From Marinicella sp964557625 (GTDB lineage: Bacteria; Pseudomonadota; Gammaproteobacteria; Xanthomonadales; Marinicellaceae), in the NCBI GenBank assembly GCA_964557625.1, contig CAZLAW010000001.1, positions 1 to 64,000 on the forward strand: a stretch of DNA of 64,000 bases, in the 5' to 3' direction. This document shows, piece by piece, positions 7,932-17,028 of the stretch. The stretch's first letter is position 1. Every line of letters starts with the position of its first letter. The position numbers were made by a program, and so were the translations under genes. Under the pieces are notes generated by a model that made no database searches, was not told where the DNA came from, and worked only from the letters and a program-made list of their open reading frames with translations.

Positions 7932-9289
7932 AAGGTATAACTCCTGATGGGGATTGTGGCGGTGAATTCTCTGCGATACATACGCTCCCGGTCGATACCT
8001 GAGGGTAAAGTTTTATTGGGTGTTTGCACCATATTTCCATCCGGTGAATAAATAAACTGCTCACTTTCGATCATTGAACTGTCATTCACGGTATTCATTA
8101 AAACGTGAATTTCCATGGCGTAAATAGAACGCCAGAGACAACCCGGTCCGTTTGCCAACTGCACACCGTTAATTTGGGTTGATTCAGCCATTTTAGGCGG
8201 GTTAATACATCCAATCATGGTGTCCAATGCACCATCTCCATTCATGTCACCTCCACCTTGCACGGCTTGCACCTGGTCTGCGGTTAAACGAACCACATGA
8301 CCTGTCTGGGTTTGTGCTAAATAAAACACATCAAACCGTTCAACCCCTTCAACTAATTGTTGTGCGATGCCATTTTCAGCACGATACAGTGAGCTGATCT
8401 GTCGGCCCGGGCGATTTGGATCATCGTCAATGCCAACGTAATAAGTCACTGTTCTAAAATCCCGTTCCATATTAAACGCTCGCGTATCCGGTCTTATTTC
8501 AGGATTTATCGGCTGGTTAACGTTAAAATTTAAGGTGTTTAAATTCCATGTAGCATTACCAATGAGCGAAAAATTGCAATCGGCAACCATGGCTAAATTA
8601 GTCGATATCGGTTCAGAATTTTCTAAGGTAATCACATTGCCGGCCACATTCAATACACGGTTGCCGCCGGTCAAATATCGCACTGTTAAAATATCCGTAT
8701 TTGCAGCGCGATCTCCATCGTTAGTACCTATGGCAGGAATAACACCGGAGTTATCTCCTCCAACAATACCAACGGCAGGTTGACAACCTGACGGGCCACA
8801 TTCATGACCACGAATAAAATACTGTGGATCTAGCGGGTATTCAGCCAAACCGGCCGTAACAACCGCATCAGGCAACTGATCAGGATCAGCCAACAAATCC
8901 AGCTGAATTTGGTTTATTAAGGGGAAACCATCAGTTGATTGAGTGGCGCTTAAATTGACATTCGCGTCCACAGACCAACTGGCCATCTCATAGCCCTGAT
9001 TCCAGTTAGAAAAAAAATTGTTGGGCATCGCCAATGTGGCACAATGTTTACGTCCGGCCTGCTCAACATCCTCTTTAATACGGGAAATGGCATAACGCCC
9101 GTTTTCCTGCAACGAAGCCAAACCTGTCTGAGCTTTATTCAAAATACTTGAGTTAGTAAACAGTGAAACCAAACCCAGCAATACAATTAAGCCAATAACC
9201 ATGGCCACCATTAATTCGATTAAAGAAAAACCGCTCTGAAATCGAAGTGTTTTATGTTGTTTTTTCATCGTCTTATTATGTACATTCAT
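7928..9289 (-). CDS. pilW: type IV minor pilin PilW
   Basis: A 453-residue PilW protein. After a basic leader comes the prepilin site and helix GFSLIELMVAMVIGLIVLLG, then the PilW pattern QENGRYAISRIKEDVEQAGR. The large C-terminal domain has many cysteines. I took the first ATG because it overlaps the pilV stop codon by four bases (ATGA), although a second Met at codon 8 would also give a normal leader. PilW belongs to the minor-pilin priming complex. Confidence 0.92.
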   Translation of the reverse strand: MNVHNKTMKKQHKTLRFQSGFSLIELMVAMVIGLIVLLGLVSLFTNSSILNKAQTGLASLQENGRYAISRIKEDVEQAGRKHCATLAMPNNFFSNWNQGYEMASWSVDANVNLSATQSTDGFPLINQIQLDLLADPDQLPDAVVTAGLAEYPLDPQYFIRGHECGPSGCQPAVGIVGGDNSGVIPAIGTNDGDRAANTDILTVRYLTGGNRVLNVAGNVITLENSEPISTNLAMVADCNFSLIGNATWNLNTLNFNVNQPINPEIRPDTRAFNMERDFRTVTYYVGIDDDPNRPGRQISSLYRAENGIAQQLVEGVERFDVFYLAQTQTGHVVRLTADQVQAVQGGGDMNGDGALDTMIGCINPPKMAESTQINGVQLANGPGCLWRSIYAMEIHVLMNTVNDSSMIESEQFIYSPDGNMVQTPNKTLPSGIDRERMYRREFTATIPIRSYTL

Positions 9290-9849
9290 GGCTGTGCGAT
9301 TAGCTCCATAACTTGTTGGTCAGCAACACCATCTCTGTTGGACTCATTCCAAGAAACTTGAATGGTACAAATTCCATTATAAGGCGCCCCAGGTGCCCAA
9401 ATTGAAGGTGGTGTAACTGCATTTGAAATAGCCGGTACCGTTCCATTTATGACACAGTTTATGGTGCCTTGGCCGGATGGCAAAGCCAATGAAAGTGATT
9501 GAGCCCATTGCTCCATATCATACTGAGCCAATTGTTGAAAGTTACATGGATTGGTTAAATTGCAGACAGTTGACCCCGGCACTGCGGTACCGGCATAAAA
9601 ACTGTTCCATAAGCCGTTGGGGTTGGCCCGCATCCGATCCAACATATTTTCAGCGAGGAAATTGGCCTGTGAGCGCAAATAACCATTGTGATTATTACGC
9701 ACTGAAATGGTCATCATNNNNNNNNNNNNNNNNNNNNNNNNNNNNNNNNNNNNNNNNNNNNNNNNNNNNNNNNNNNNNNNNNNNNNNNNNNNNNNNNNNN
9801 NNNNNNNNNNNNNNNNNAGCTCAATTAAGGTAAACCCTCTGACTTTCAT
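9286..9849 (-). CDS. pilV: type IV minor pilin PilV (interrupted by assembly gap)
   Basis: The N-terminus MKVRGFTLIE is a prepilin leader with Glu5. Beyond the N run, MMTISVRNNHNGYLRSQANF and MLDRMRANPNGLW are the PilV signature. The gene therefore spans the 100-N gap, which replaces most of the hydrophobic helix. Both flanks read in the same frame with the placeholder length, but that length is probably arbitrary: family comparison suggests only about 16-17 missing residues. It is the first recognisable gene of the minor-pilin operon here. Confidence 0.85.
   Translation of the reverse strand: MKVRGFTLIEXXXXXXXXXXXXXXXXXXXXXXXXXXXXXXXXXXMMTISVRNNHNGYLRSQANFLAENMLDRMRANPNGLWNSFYAGTAVPGSTVCNLTNPCNFQQLAQYDMEQWAQSLSLALPSGQGTINCVINGTVPAISNAVTPPSIWAPGAPYNGICTIQVSWNESNRDGVADQQVMELIAQP
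9718..9817. other. assembly gap (100 N)
   Basis: Exactly 100 undetermined bases inside pilV. A round 100 is the usual placeholder for a gap of unknown size, so distances across this point may be wrong. Confidence 0.99.
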
Positions 9850-9888
9850 TGTATGCGCTCGCTGTTTTGACTTAAGTACATGTTAATC

Positions 9889-9975
9889 ATGTCTAAATTT
9901 TTGTCAAAACGCAAGAAACCATCAGCGGCTTCCGACCAATGGAATAAAAGAGCCGATAAACGGTTGGATGATTGA
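9889..9975 (+). CDS. possible small basic ORF, unrecognised
   Basis: A 28-codon frame on the plus strand in the 130-base space between ispH and pilV. It encodes a basic peptide (MSKFLSKRKK, then WNKRADKRLDD). There is no clear ribosome-binding sequence. The minus strand is also open across the same bases, in a frame that ends at the pilV start (ATGA) but lacks an upstream ATG. Neither reading is secure, and the region may simply be the pilus-operon leader. Confidence 0.15.
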   Translation: MSKFLSKRKKPSAASDQWNKRADKRLDD

Positions 9976-9979
9976 TGTT

Positions 9980-10933
9980 TTAAGAAGTTTGAACCAACCT
10001 GAGCTCTTTCGGTAGGGCAAAGACCATATTTTCCGGTTCGCCGTCTAAGGATTCAACTTTCAGACCGCTGTCGTGGGTTTTAAGCCAGGCAATCACATCT
10101 TTAACAAGTTTTTCCGGGGCTGAGGCACCGGCAGTAAGACCAATGGTTTCAACATCGTTTAACCAGTCGGGATTAATGTGGCTGGCATCATCTATAAGAT
10201 AGGACCGAACACCCTTGCGTTCTGCCAGCTCTTTGAGTCTGTTTGAATTAGAACTATTAATACTGCCAACAACCAGCACTAAATCACAAAATTCGGTGAG
10301 TTCTTTGACCGCATTCTGACGGTTTTGGGTGGCGTAGCAAATATCATCGTGCTTGGGGCCTTCGATGGCCGGGAATTTGTCTTGCAACGCTTTAATGATG
10401 TCTTTGGTGTCATCCACCGACAAGGTGGTTTGGGTGACGAAAGCCACTTTGTCAGGATTGTTAATGGTCAGTTCTTTAACTTCATCCACAGAGTCCACCA
10501 GATAAACCGTGCCCTGGCCTTTGTGCTTATCCCACTGACCCAAAGTACCCTCAACTTCAGGATGACCATGGTGACCGATTAAAACCAAATCATAGCCTTG
10601 TTTACAATAGCGAAACACTTCGATATGAACTTTGGTGACCAGGGGGCAGGTGGCATCAAACACTTTTAAATCCCGTCGGCTGGCTTCTTCACGCACCGCT
10701 TTTGACACCCCATGGGCTGAAAATATAACAATCTGATTGGGCGGAATTTCATCCAGTTCATCCACAAAAACCGCACCGCGATCGCGCAGTTTTTCCACCA
10801 CATATTGGTTATGCACCACTTCATGGCGCACATAAATCGGCGCACCAAACGAGTCCAATGCGCGATTAACAATATCAATGGCACGGTCCACACCGGCACA
10901 AAATCCGCGCGGGTTAGCCAGAAGTACTTTCAT
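9980..10933 (-). CDS. ispH: 4-hydroxy-3-methylbut-2-enyl diphosphate reductase IspH
   Basis: IspH (LytB) carries out the last step of the MEP isoprenoid pathway, making IPP and DMAPP with a [4Fe-4S] cluster. I chose the ATG ending at 10933 (MKVLLANPRGFCAGVDRAI), giving 317 residues, the family length; the longer in-frame extension is inside lspA. The three cluster cysteines are in GFCAGV, DATCPLV and DDICYATQNRQ, and the FVTQTTLS motif is present. Its start overlaps the lspA end by 20 bases. The fkpB gene often found between them is absent. Confidence 0.96.
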   Translation of the reverse strand: MKVLLANPRGFCAGVDRAIDIVNRALDSFGAPIYVRHEVVHNQYVVEKLRDRGAVFVDELDEIPPNQIVIFSAHGVSKAVREEASRRDLKVFDATCPLVTKVHIEVFRYCKQGYDLVLIGHHGHPEVEGTLGQWDKHKGQGTVYLVDSVDEVKELTINNPDKVAFVTQTTLSVDDTKDIIKALQDKFPAIEGPKHDDICYATQNRQNAVKELTEFCDLVLVVGSINSSNSNRLKELAERKGVRSYLIDDASHINPDWLNDVETIGLTAGASAPEKLVKDVIAWLKTHDSGLKVESLDGEPENMVFALPKELRLVQTS

Positions 10934-11420
10934 TGTGTTCTTTGTCCTGCTTTCTAAAGAGCGTATCAATTATTAACAACACCGCACCCACAGTAATGGC
11001 TGAATCGGCAACATTAAAGGCCGGCCAATAATAATCATTGTAGTGCAGTTGAATAAAATCCACCACATAGCCTAACACAGCCCGGTCATAAATATTACCA
11101 AAAGCGCCACCAATCACCAAAGCCAGAGATATATTGTGTAATCGGTATCGCCGCGGGCTGTTGAATAACCAGATGAGCAACCAAATGACAATAACCGAGG
11201 CCATAATCAAGATAAACCAGCGTTGCCAACCGGGCTGATTGGCCAACAGACTAAAAGCAATCCCTTCATTATGCAATAAGGTCCAGTTTAAAAATCTGTT
11301 AACCTTTTGAGGCACATACAAAGTCAATGCCTCAGTGGCCACGTATTTCGTCAGCTGGTCTACTATAAAGACAACCGCTGATAACCATAACCAAATCAGA
11401 CCCCGATCACGAAAACGCAT
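10914..11420 (-). CDS. lspA: lipoprotein signal peptidase LspA
   Basis: Signal peptidase II cleaves prolipoproteins after lipid modification in the inner membrane. The 168-residue protein has four predicted transmembrane helices. The catalytic aspartates lie in GGAFGNIYDR and FNVADSAI, and the LLHNEGIAFSLL loop is conserved. Its ATG overlaps the ileS stop by one base, in the classical ileS-lspA pair. Confidence 0.96.
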   Translation of the reverse strand: MRFRDRGLIWLWLSAVVFIVDQLTKYVATEALTLYVPQKVNRFLNWTLLHNEGIAFSLLANQPGWQRWFILIMASVIVIWLLIWLFNSPRRYRLHNISLALVIGGAFGNIYDRAVLGYVVDFIQLHYNDYYWPAFNVADSAITVGAVLLIIDTLFRKQDKEHNESTSG

Positions 11421-14218
11421 TATGCCACCCGCCTCTTTTCGCCGGTGCCTTCAATATTAATGACACAGCGGTGACATAATGTCGGGTGCTTACTATCCTG
11501 GCCGACGCTGTCCTGAATATGCCAACAGCGTTCACATTTGTTGCCTTGCGCCTGAGTTGCTTCAATGCAAAGCGCATGATTTTCCAGGGATACCGTGTCT
11601 TGGTCAGTATCAGTTAGAGGTGATAATGTTGCTTTTGAGGTAATCAGGACAAATCGCAATTCATCGGCAAAAGGTGCCAGTTGTTTGTGTAATTCATCAT
11701 CCACATAGATGGTCACATCGGCGTCCAGCGAACCGCCTATCTGGCCGGCCACCCGCAATTGTTCAAGTTCTTTGGACACCAATTTTCGCACCTCAGCCAT
11801 TAATTGCCACTGAGCCAAACTTATGGCACTGTGGCTGCCGGCTTTTGGAAAATCATACCATTGCTCAAACAAAATATGGCGTTCATGACCCATGGCCTGC
11901 CAGATTTCATTGGCAGTAAAAGTCACAATCGGTGCCAACAGCCGCACCAATGCATGGAGAATATGGTGCATCACGGTTTGCGCCGAGCGCCGAGCCTGGC
12001 CATCGGTTTGTGCGGTGTAAAGCCGGTCTTTAATCACATCCAGATAAAACGCGCCCATATCCTGGGAGCAAAAGTGATGGATTTTCTGAAACACATGATG
12101 CAGTTGATAGTCATCATAATGTTTTAAGACCTGAGACTGTAAATCCTGCATCCGTTGTAAAGCCCATAAATCAATGGCCAAACAATCACTTAGATCAATC
12201 GCATCTTTGGCTTCAAAATCATTCAGATTACCCAACATAAAACGGGCGGTGTTGCGAATACGGCGGTAACCGTCCGCGGCCCGATCCAGAATTTCATCGG
12301 AAATGGTCATCTCACCGCGGTAATCGGCCGAGGCCACCCATAAACGCAAGATATCAGCACCGTATTTATTCATGACGTCCACCGGTGACACCACATTGCC
12401 CAGCGACTTAGACATTTTCTTGCCATCTTTGTCCACCACAAAACCGTGGGTCAACACCTCTTTATAAGGTGCCCGGTCATTGATGGCGACGCCGGTTAAT
12501 AACGAGGAATGAAACCAGCCGCGGTGTTGATCAGAGCCTTCAAGGTATAAATCCGCCGGTTCACGCAGGTTTTCGCGGGCTTTTAATACACAATAATGGG
12601 TGACGCCTGAATCAAACCATACATCCAATACATCAGTGACCTTTTCATAGTCATCCACCGCATCGCCCAGTAATTGCGCATCATCCAAGTCAAACCAGAC
12701 ATCCATGCCTTTTTGTTCAAACAAATCAGCCACTTTTGACATAATCTTTTGTGTGTCCGGATGTAATTGACCGGTTTGTTTATGCACATAAAAAGGAATC
12801 GGCACACCCCAGGTGCGCTGACGCGAAATACACCATTCGGGCCGATTTTCGATCATGCCGTAAATGCGCTCCTTACCCCAGTCGGGAATCCATTTAACCT
12901 GTTCGATTTCGCTTAAAGCCCGCTTTCGCAGTTGTTGTTTATCCATGCTGATAAACCATTGCGGCGTGGTACGAAACGCGGTCGGACTCTTGTGCCGCCA
13001 GCAATGCGGATAACTGTGTTGAATACTTTCATGATGCAACAACTGGCCGCTTTTTTCTAAAGCTGTGACTATGGTTTTATTGGCTTCCCAGACATGTTGA
13101 CCATCAAACATCGGGGTGTCCGCCAGATAATAACCCTGGGCGTCCACCGGATTGTATATTTCCAGGTTATATTGCTGACCAATCAAAAAGTCATCAGCAC
13201 CATGACCGGGCGCTGTATGCACCGCACCGGTACCGGCTTCGGTGGTCACATGCTCGCCTAAGGTCACCGGTATTTGCAAATCAAATAACGGATGTTGTAG
13301 TTGAATGTTTTCCAAATCACGTCCCATGACAGTGGCGGCCACATGAAATTCACCCACCTCATAACGTGCCATCACCTCAGCCATCATGTCTTCAGCGATC
13401 AGCAAAATAAATTTTTCATGACCGGTTACCACCGCATATGCTAAATCCGGGTGCAATGACACCGCCCGGTTAGCCGGAATGGTCCAGGGTGTGGTGGTCC
13501 AGATCGGAATGGCCAGAGGCAAATCAGAATCCGGCAGATTAATCACATCGGCAATACGCTGATCAACCACCGTAAAAGCCACATCAATCGCCGGCGAGGT
13601 TTTGTCCATATATTCAATTTCCGCTTCAGCCAACGCCGAGCCACAATCAAAACACCAGTTCACCGGTTTCACACCTTTTTCCACATGACCATGGGCCACG
13701 ATTTCTGCCAGCGCCCGCACCATGTCTGCTTCATATTGAAATGATTTGGTCATATAAGGCGTGTCCCATTCACCCATCACGCCCAGCCGTTTAAAATCTT
13801 TTTTCTGAATGTCTATTTGAGTGTCGGCATAATTGCGACATTTTTCACGAAAAGTTTTGGCATCCACTTTTTGACCGACTTTGCCGATCTTTTTTTCCAC
13901 CTGAACTTCTATCGGTAAACCGTGACAGTCCCAACCGGGCACATATGGGGCTTTAAAACCCGACATGGTTTTGGACTTCACCACCACATCTTTCAGAACC
14001 TTGTTAACCGCATGGCCCATATGAATGGCACCATTGGCATACGGCGGGCCGTCATGCAACACAAACAATGGGCGATCCTGACAATGTGCCTGTAAAGCTT
14101 CATACAGCTTTTCCTTATCCCACTGCTTAATCCACTGCGGTTCTTTGGTGGCCAGTGATGCCTTCATTTTAAAATTGGTTTTGGGTAAATTGAGCGTATT
14201 TTTATAATCTTGGCTCAC
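11420..14218 (-). CDS. ileS: isoleucyl-tRNA synthetase IleS
   Basis: Class I synthetase charging tRNA-Ile, with an editing domain. I start it at a GTG ending at 14218: an AGGAG sequence lies eight bases upstream, and the product begins (V/M)SQDYKNTLNLPKTNF, aligning with the usual IleS N-terminus. This gives 932 residues; the longer ATG-started frame runs deep into ribF. Signature motifs are PYANGAIHMGH (HIGH) and GKKMSKSLGN (KMSKS). A C-terminal four-cysteine zinc site (CERCW, then CHRC) is present. Confidence 0.96.
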   Translation of the reverse strand: MSQDYKNTLNLPKTNFKMKASLATKEPQWIKQWDKEKLYEALQAHCQDRPLFVLHDGPPYANGAIHMGHAVNKVLKDVVVKSKTMSGFKAPYVPGWDCHGLPIEVQVEKKIGKVGQKVDAKTFREKCRNYADTQIDIQKKDFKRLGVMGEWDTPYMTKSFQYEADMVRALAEIVAHGHVEKGVKPVNWCFDCGSALAEAEIEYMDKTSPAIDVAFTVVDQRIADVINLPDSDLPLAIPIWTTTPWTIPANRAVSLHPDLAYAVVTGHEKFILLIAEDMMAEVMARYEVGEFHVAATVMGRDLENIQLQHPLFDLQIPVTLGEHVTTEAGTGAVHTAPGHGADDFLIGQQYNLEIYNPVDAQGYYLADTPMFDGQHVWEANKTIVTALEKSGQLLHHESIQHSYPHCWRHKSPTAFRTTPQWFISMDKQQLRKRALSEIEQVKWIPDWGKERIYGMIENRPEWCISRQRTWGVPIPFYVHKQTGQLHPDTQKIMSKVADLFEQKGMDVWFDLDDAQLLGDAVDDYEKVTDVLDVWFDSGVTHYCVLKARENLREPADLYLEGSDQHRGWFHSSLLTGVAINDRAPYKEVLTHGFVVDKDGKKMSKSLGNVVSPVDVMNKYGADILRLWVASADYRGEMTISDEILDRAADGYRRIRNTARFMLGNLNDFEAKDAIDLSDCLAIDLWALQRMQDLQSQVLKHYDDYQLHHVFQKIHHFCSQDMGAFYLDVIKDRLYTAQTDGQARRSAQTVMHHILHALVRLLAPIVTFTANEIWQAMGHERHILFEQWYDFPKAGSHSAISLAQWQLMAEVRKLVSKELEQLRVAGQIGGSLDADVTIYVDDELHKQLAPFADELRFVLITSKATLSPLTDTDQDTVSLENHALCIEATQAQGNKCERCWHIQDSVGQDSKHPTLCHRCVINIEGTGEKRRVA

Positions 14219-15152
14219 AGATTTCTCCTGTATGTTCGGCAAAAAATTGTTGGGTTTGTTGCACATCATCTTCGATGGCTGCGCGTAAGGCACATAGACT
14301 GTCAAATTCTACTTCATTTCGCAACTTTTTATAAAACAAAACTTCAACAGAATGTCCATAAACATCGGCATCAAAGTTCAAAACAAACACCTCCAGGCGC
14401 TTGGCATTACCGCCGACAGTGGGGTTATAACCCACCGAAGCCACGCCTTGGTGCCATTGTCCGGTAATTTTTATCTTGACCACATACACACCATGCAAGG
14501 GGTTACCGCCTTTATTCAAAGCGATGTTTAGGGTCGGATATCCCAAACTGCGGCCCAATTTTCGACCATGCCCCACCCGCCCGATCATTGTATAGTCGCG
14601 ACCTAAGGCTTGTTTGACTGGTTTAAATTCACCGGCCGCTAACCAAGAACGTATCTGTGTGGAACTGATGCGACCGTGCTGATTACTTATTGGCGGCATA
14701 ACGTCAATATGAATGCCATTGGCTCGCCCCCAGGCGGATAAAAACGCCACATCACCTGCCCGGTTGGCGCCAAATTTGAAATCATGACCCACCACAATAT
14801 GTTTGGCCTGCAAGCCCAAATCAAGAATCCCTTCACAGAATTGAGTGGCGCTTCGCTGCGCCAGATGCCGGTTAAAATTCAACATACACAACACATCCAC
14901 ACCCAATTGCTGAATTAAACGGGTCTTTTGTTTAAACGGTGTAATAAGATCCACTTGGAAGCGGCCTTTAAAGTACTGTAAGGGTAAAGGCTCCATGGTC
15001 ACCACCACCGACTGCAGCGATTGTGTCTTGGCCGCTGTTAAGGCGCGTTTGATTAAAGCCTGATGGCCTTTGTGAACCCCGTCGAAATTACCGATGGTCA
15101 CAGCTGACGGCTTTGACAGGGGATTGTATTGCGGATAACGAATAATTTTCAT
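14202..15152 (-). CDS. ribF: bifunctional riboflavin kinase / FAD synthetase RibF
   Basis: RibF makes FMN and then FAD. The 316-residue protein has the N-terminal nucleotidyltransferase domain (VTIGNFDGVHKGHQALI, VVGHDFKFG, ISSTQIRSWL) and the C-terminal kinase domain (GRVGHGRKLGRSLGYPTLNI, HGVYVVKI). It lies between murJ and ileS and overlaps both: four bases with murJ and 17 with ileS. Confidence 0.95.
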   Translation of the reverse strand: MKIIRYPQYNPLSKPSAVTIGNFDGVHKGHQALIKRALTAAKTQSLQSVVVTMEPLPLQYFKGRFQVDLITPFKQKTRLIQQLGVDVLCMLNFNRHLAQRSATQFCEGILDLGLQAKHIVVGHDFKFGANRAGDVAFLSAWGRANGIHIDVMPPISNQHGRISSTQIRSWLAAGEFKPVKQALGRDYTMIGRVGHGRKLGRSLGYPTLNIALNKGGNPLHGVYVVKIKITGQWHQGVASVGYNPTVGGNAKRLEVFVLNFDADVYGHSVEVLFYKKLRNEVEFDSLCALRAAIEDDVQQTQQFFAEHTGEICEPRL

Positions 15153-16717
15153 AGCAGCCTTTTATGGGCTTTTAACAGCCATAAAACCAGAAAATAGACC
15201 ATCGCACCTGCAGCAATCATTAACAGCAAATGGCCAAACCGCTGATACCACAGCCACTGGATCCAATCACCCGTACGCTGTGGCAGCAACCATAAAGTCA
15301 CCGCCATCACCACCACGGCAACCACTAATTTAAGCAACAAATCAGGCGCCAGCAGTCTATTGGTGATGATGCCATTTTGCTTTAATCGCTGATACAACCA
15401 ATAACACTGCAACCAGGCCGAGCCGACACCGGCCATAGCCAGCCCCATGTGTAAAGACACCACATCCATGGCATACAACAGCGCCACGAAAACAACATTC
15501 AGAACCACATTCACCAACATGGCTTTCACCGCAATCCGAACCGCTGATTTCGGGTCTTTGCGGGCATAAAAGGCCGGCAGCAGTATTTTAATGGCGATAA
15601 AAGCCGGTAAACCCAGCATATAAACCATTAAACTGTAGGAGGTGTACAAAGCATCTTGTGGGGTGAATTTATTGTAGGTAAAGAGAGTATAAACCACCGG
15701 TTTGGCCAACACAAACAAACCCACCGCCGAAGGTATCGCCACCAGCATCGCCAGCGACATGCCCCATTGCATGGTTCTTTGATAATCATCGTTGTCTTTG
15801 GCGGCGAATGCCTGTGATAATTTAGGCAGAATAACCGTAGAAATGGCAATACCAAACAAACCCAGTGGAAACTCCATCAAACGATCAGAAAAATACAAAA
15901 ATGAAATACTGGCTGCTAATGGCAACATCGAAGCAATTAAAGTGTCGACCAATAAATTAATTTGTGCCACCGAAGAGGCAAATAAGGTCGGAAGCATTAA
16001 TTTCATCACTTTTTTAACTTCCGGATCATGAATTTTGAGTACCGGAACCGGCACCACACCCAAGCGTATAAGTGCTGGAATTTGTACCAGAAGCTGCACA
16101 ACACCGGCTGCCAGAACGCCCCAGGCCAACGCCACCACCGGCACATCAAAACCATCGCGAAAATAAACGGCCGCCACAATCAAACAGGCATTTAACAAGA
16201 TGGGCGTAGCCGCCGGCACCGCAAACCGGTTAAAACTGTTTAATATTCCGGCAGAAAAAGCCACCAGCGAAATCAACAATAAATACGGCAAAGTGATGCG
16301 CAGCATGGTGACTGTCGATTCAAAAACCTCTGCAGGTTCATCCAGCAACCCCGGTGCAAATACACTAATAACACCGGGCGCCAACAATTCCATCAATGCC
16401 ACCACCACCAGTAAAGCCGCCAACAAAGCACCCAATACATGATTGATATAGGCCTTTAAATACGCTTCACTTTGCTGCGTCTTAATCTCATTGAGTACCG
16501 GCACAAAGGCCAAAGAAAAGGACCCTTCGGCAAATAAGCGGCGCATAAAATTGGGGATCCGAAAGGCCACCAGAAAAGCATCGGTCCAGACCGTGGCACC
16601 AAAAAATCGCGCCACCAAAACATCCCTGGCAAACCCGGACAGCCGGGATAATAATGTAAAAAAACTGACGACCCCCGTCGATTTAGCTAACCCGGATTTT
16701 TTATCAGTACGGATCAT
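15149..16717 (-). CDS. murJ: lipid II flippase MurJ
   Basis: MurJ (MviN) flips lipid II across the inner membrane for peptidoglycan synthesis. The 522-residue protein is almost wholly hydrophobic, consistent with 14 transmembrane helices. N-terminal hallmarks are VSFFTLLSRLSGFARDVLVARFFGA, here split around a conserved arginine, and MRRLFAEGSFSLAFVPVLNE. It is divergent from rpsT, the typical order, and its stop overlaps the ribF start. Confidence 0.95.
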   Translation of the reverse strand: MIRTDKKSGLAKSTGVVSFFTLLSRLSGFARDVLVARFFGATVWTDAFLVAFRIPNFMRRLFAEGSFSLAFVPVLNEIKTQQSEAYLKAYINHVLGALLAALLVVVALMELLAPGVISVFAPGLLDEPAEVFESTVTMLRITLPYLLLISLVAFSAGILNSFNRFAVPAATPILLNACLIVAAVYFRDGFDVPVVALAWGVLAAGVVQLLVQIPALIRLGVVPVPVLKIHDPEVKKVMKLMLPTLFASSVAQINLLVDTLIASMLPLAASISFLYFSDRLMEFPLGLFGIAISTVILPKLSQAFAAKDNDDYQRTMQWGMSLAMLVAIPSAVGLFVLAKPVVYTLFTYNKFTPQDALYTSYSLMVYMLGLPAFIAIKILLPAFYARKDPKSAVRIAVKAMLVNVVLNVVFVALLYAMDVVSLHMGLAMAGVGSAWLQCYWLYQRLKQNGIITNRLLAPDLLLKLVVAVVVMAVTLWLLPQRTGDWIQWLWYQRFGHLLLMIAAGAMVYFLVLWLLKAHKRLL

Positions 16718-16861
16718 ATTGATTGATTTTTCCTATGCACCACAAAAGTGTATACTAATTTTACTCAAATATTTAAAACTGACCACCAAGCTAAACAGTT
16801 TTCGCGGAAACTGACTTTTTAACTTATTCAAAATCACATAAACCATAGCTGATCTATCGAC

Positions 16862-16902
16862 TTCGTGAAATTTGAATAATTTTCTTCATTATTTTTCACG
16901 AA
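16862..16902. promoter_or_regulatory. bulged hairpin / inverted repeat between murJ and rpsT
   Basis: Outer arms TTCGTGAAA (16862-16870) and TTTCACGAA (16894-16902) are perfectly complementary. Inner arms AATAAT and ATTATT add six more pairs after a four-base bulge. The 311-base divergent region 16718-17028 holds no gene. This structure may be a regulator site or an RNA element in the rpsT or murJ leader; its role is unknown. Confidence 0.4.
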
Positions 16903-16959
16903 AATTCTATTGACCCATGAAGTATTCGGGTTATTTCATCCAATTAAACTTGTCAGTCG

Positions 16960-16988
16960 TTGACTATTTATAAAAAAAATGGGAAAAT
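16960..16988 (+). promoter_or_regulatory. possible rpsT promoter
   Basis: TTGACT (16960-16965), 17 bases, then GAAAAT (16983-16988), matching the sigma-70 -10 consensus at four of six bases. Transcription would start about 35 bases before the rpsT start codon. The -10 match is modest. Confidence 0.35.
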
Positions 16989-17028
16989 GCGCCGTTTTTT
17001 AAAACCCATATTAGTCAGGAGAACTGTT

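Noticed and set aside
16482..16814. Plus-strand frame overlapping the murJ start
   Set aside because: It is a lysine/asparagine-rich antisense reading of murJ with no ribosome-binding site.
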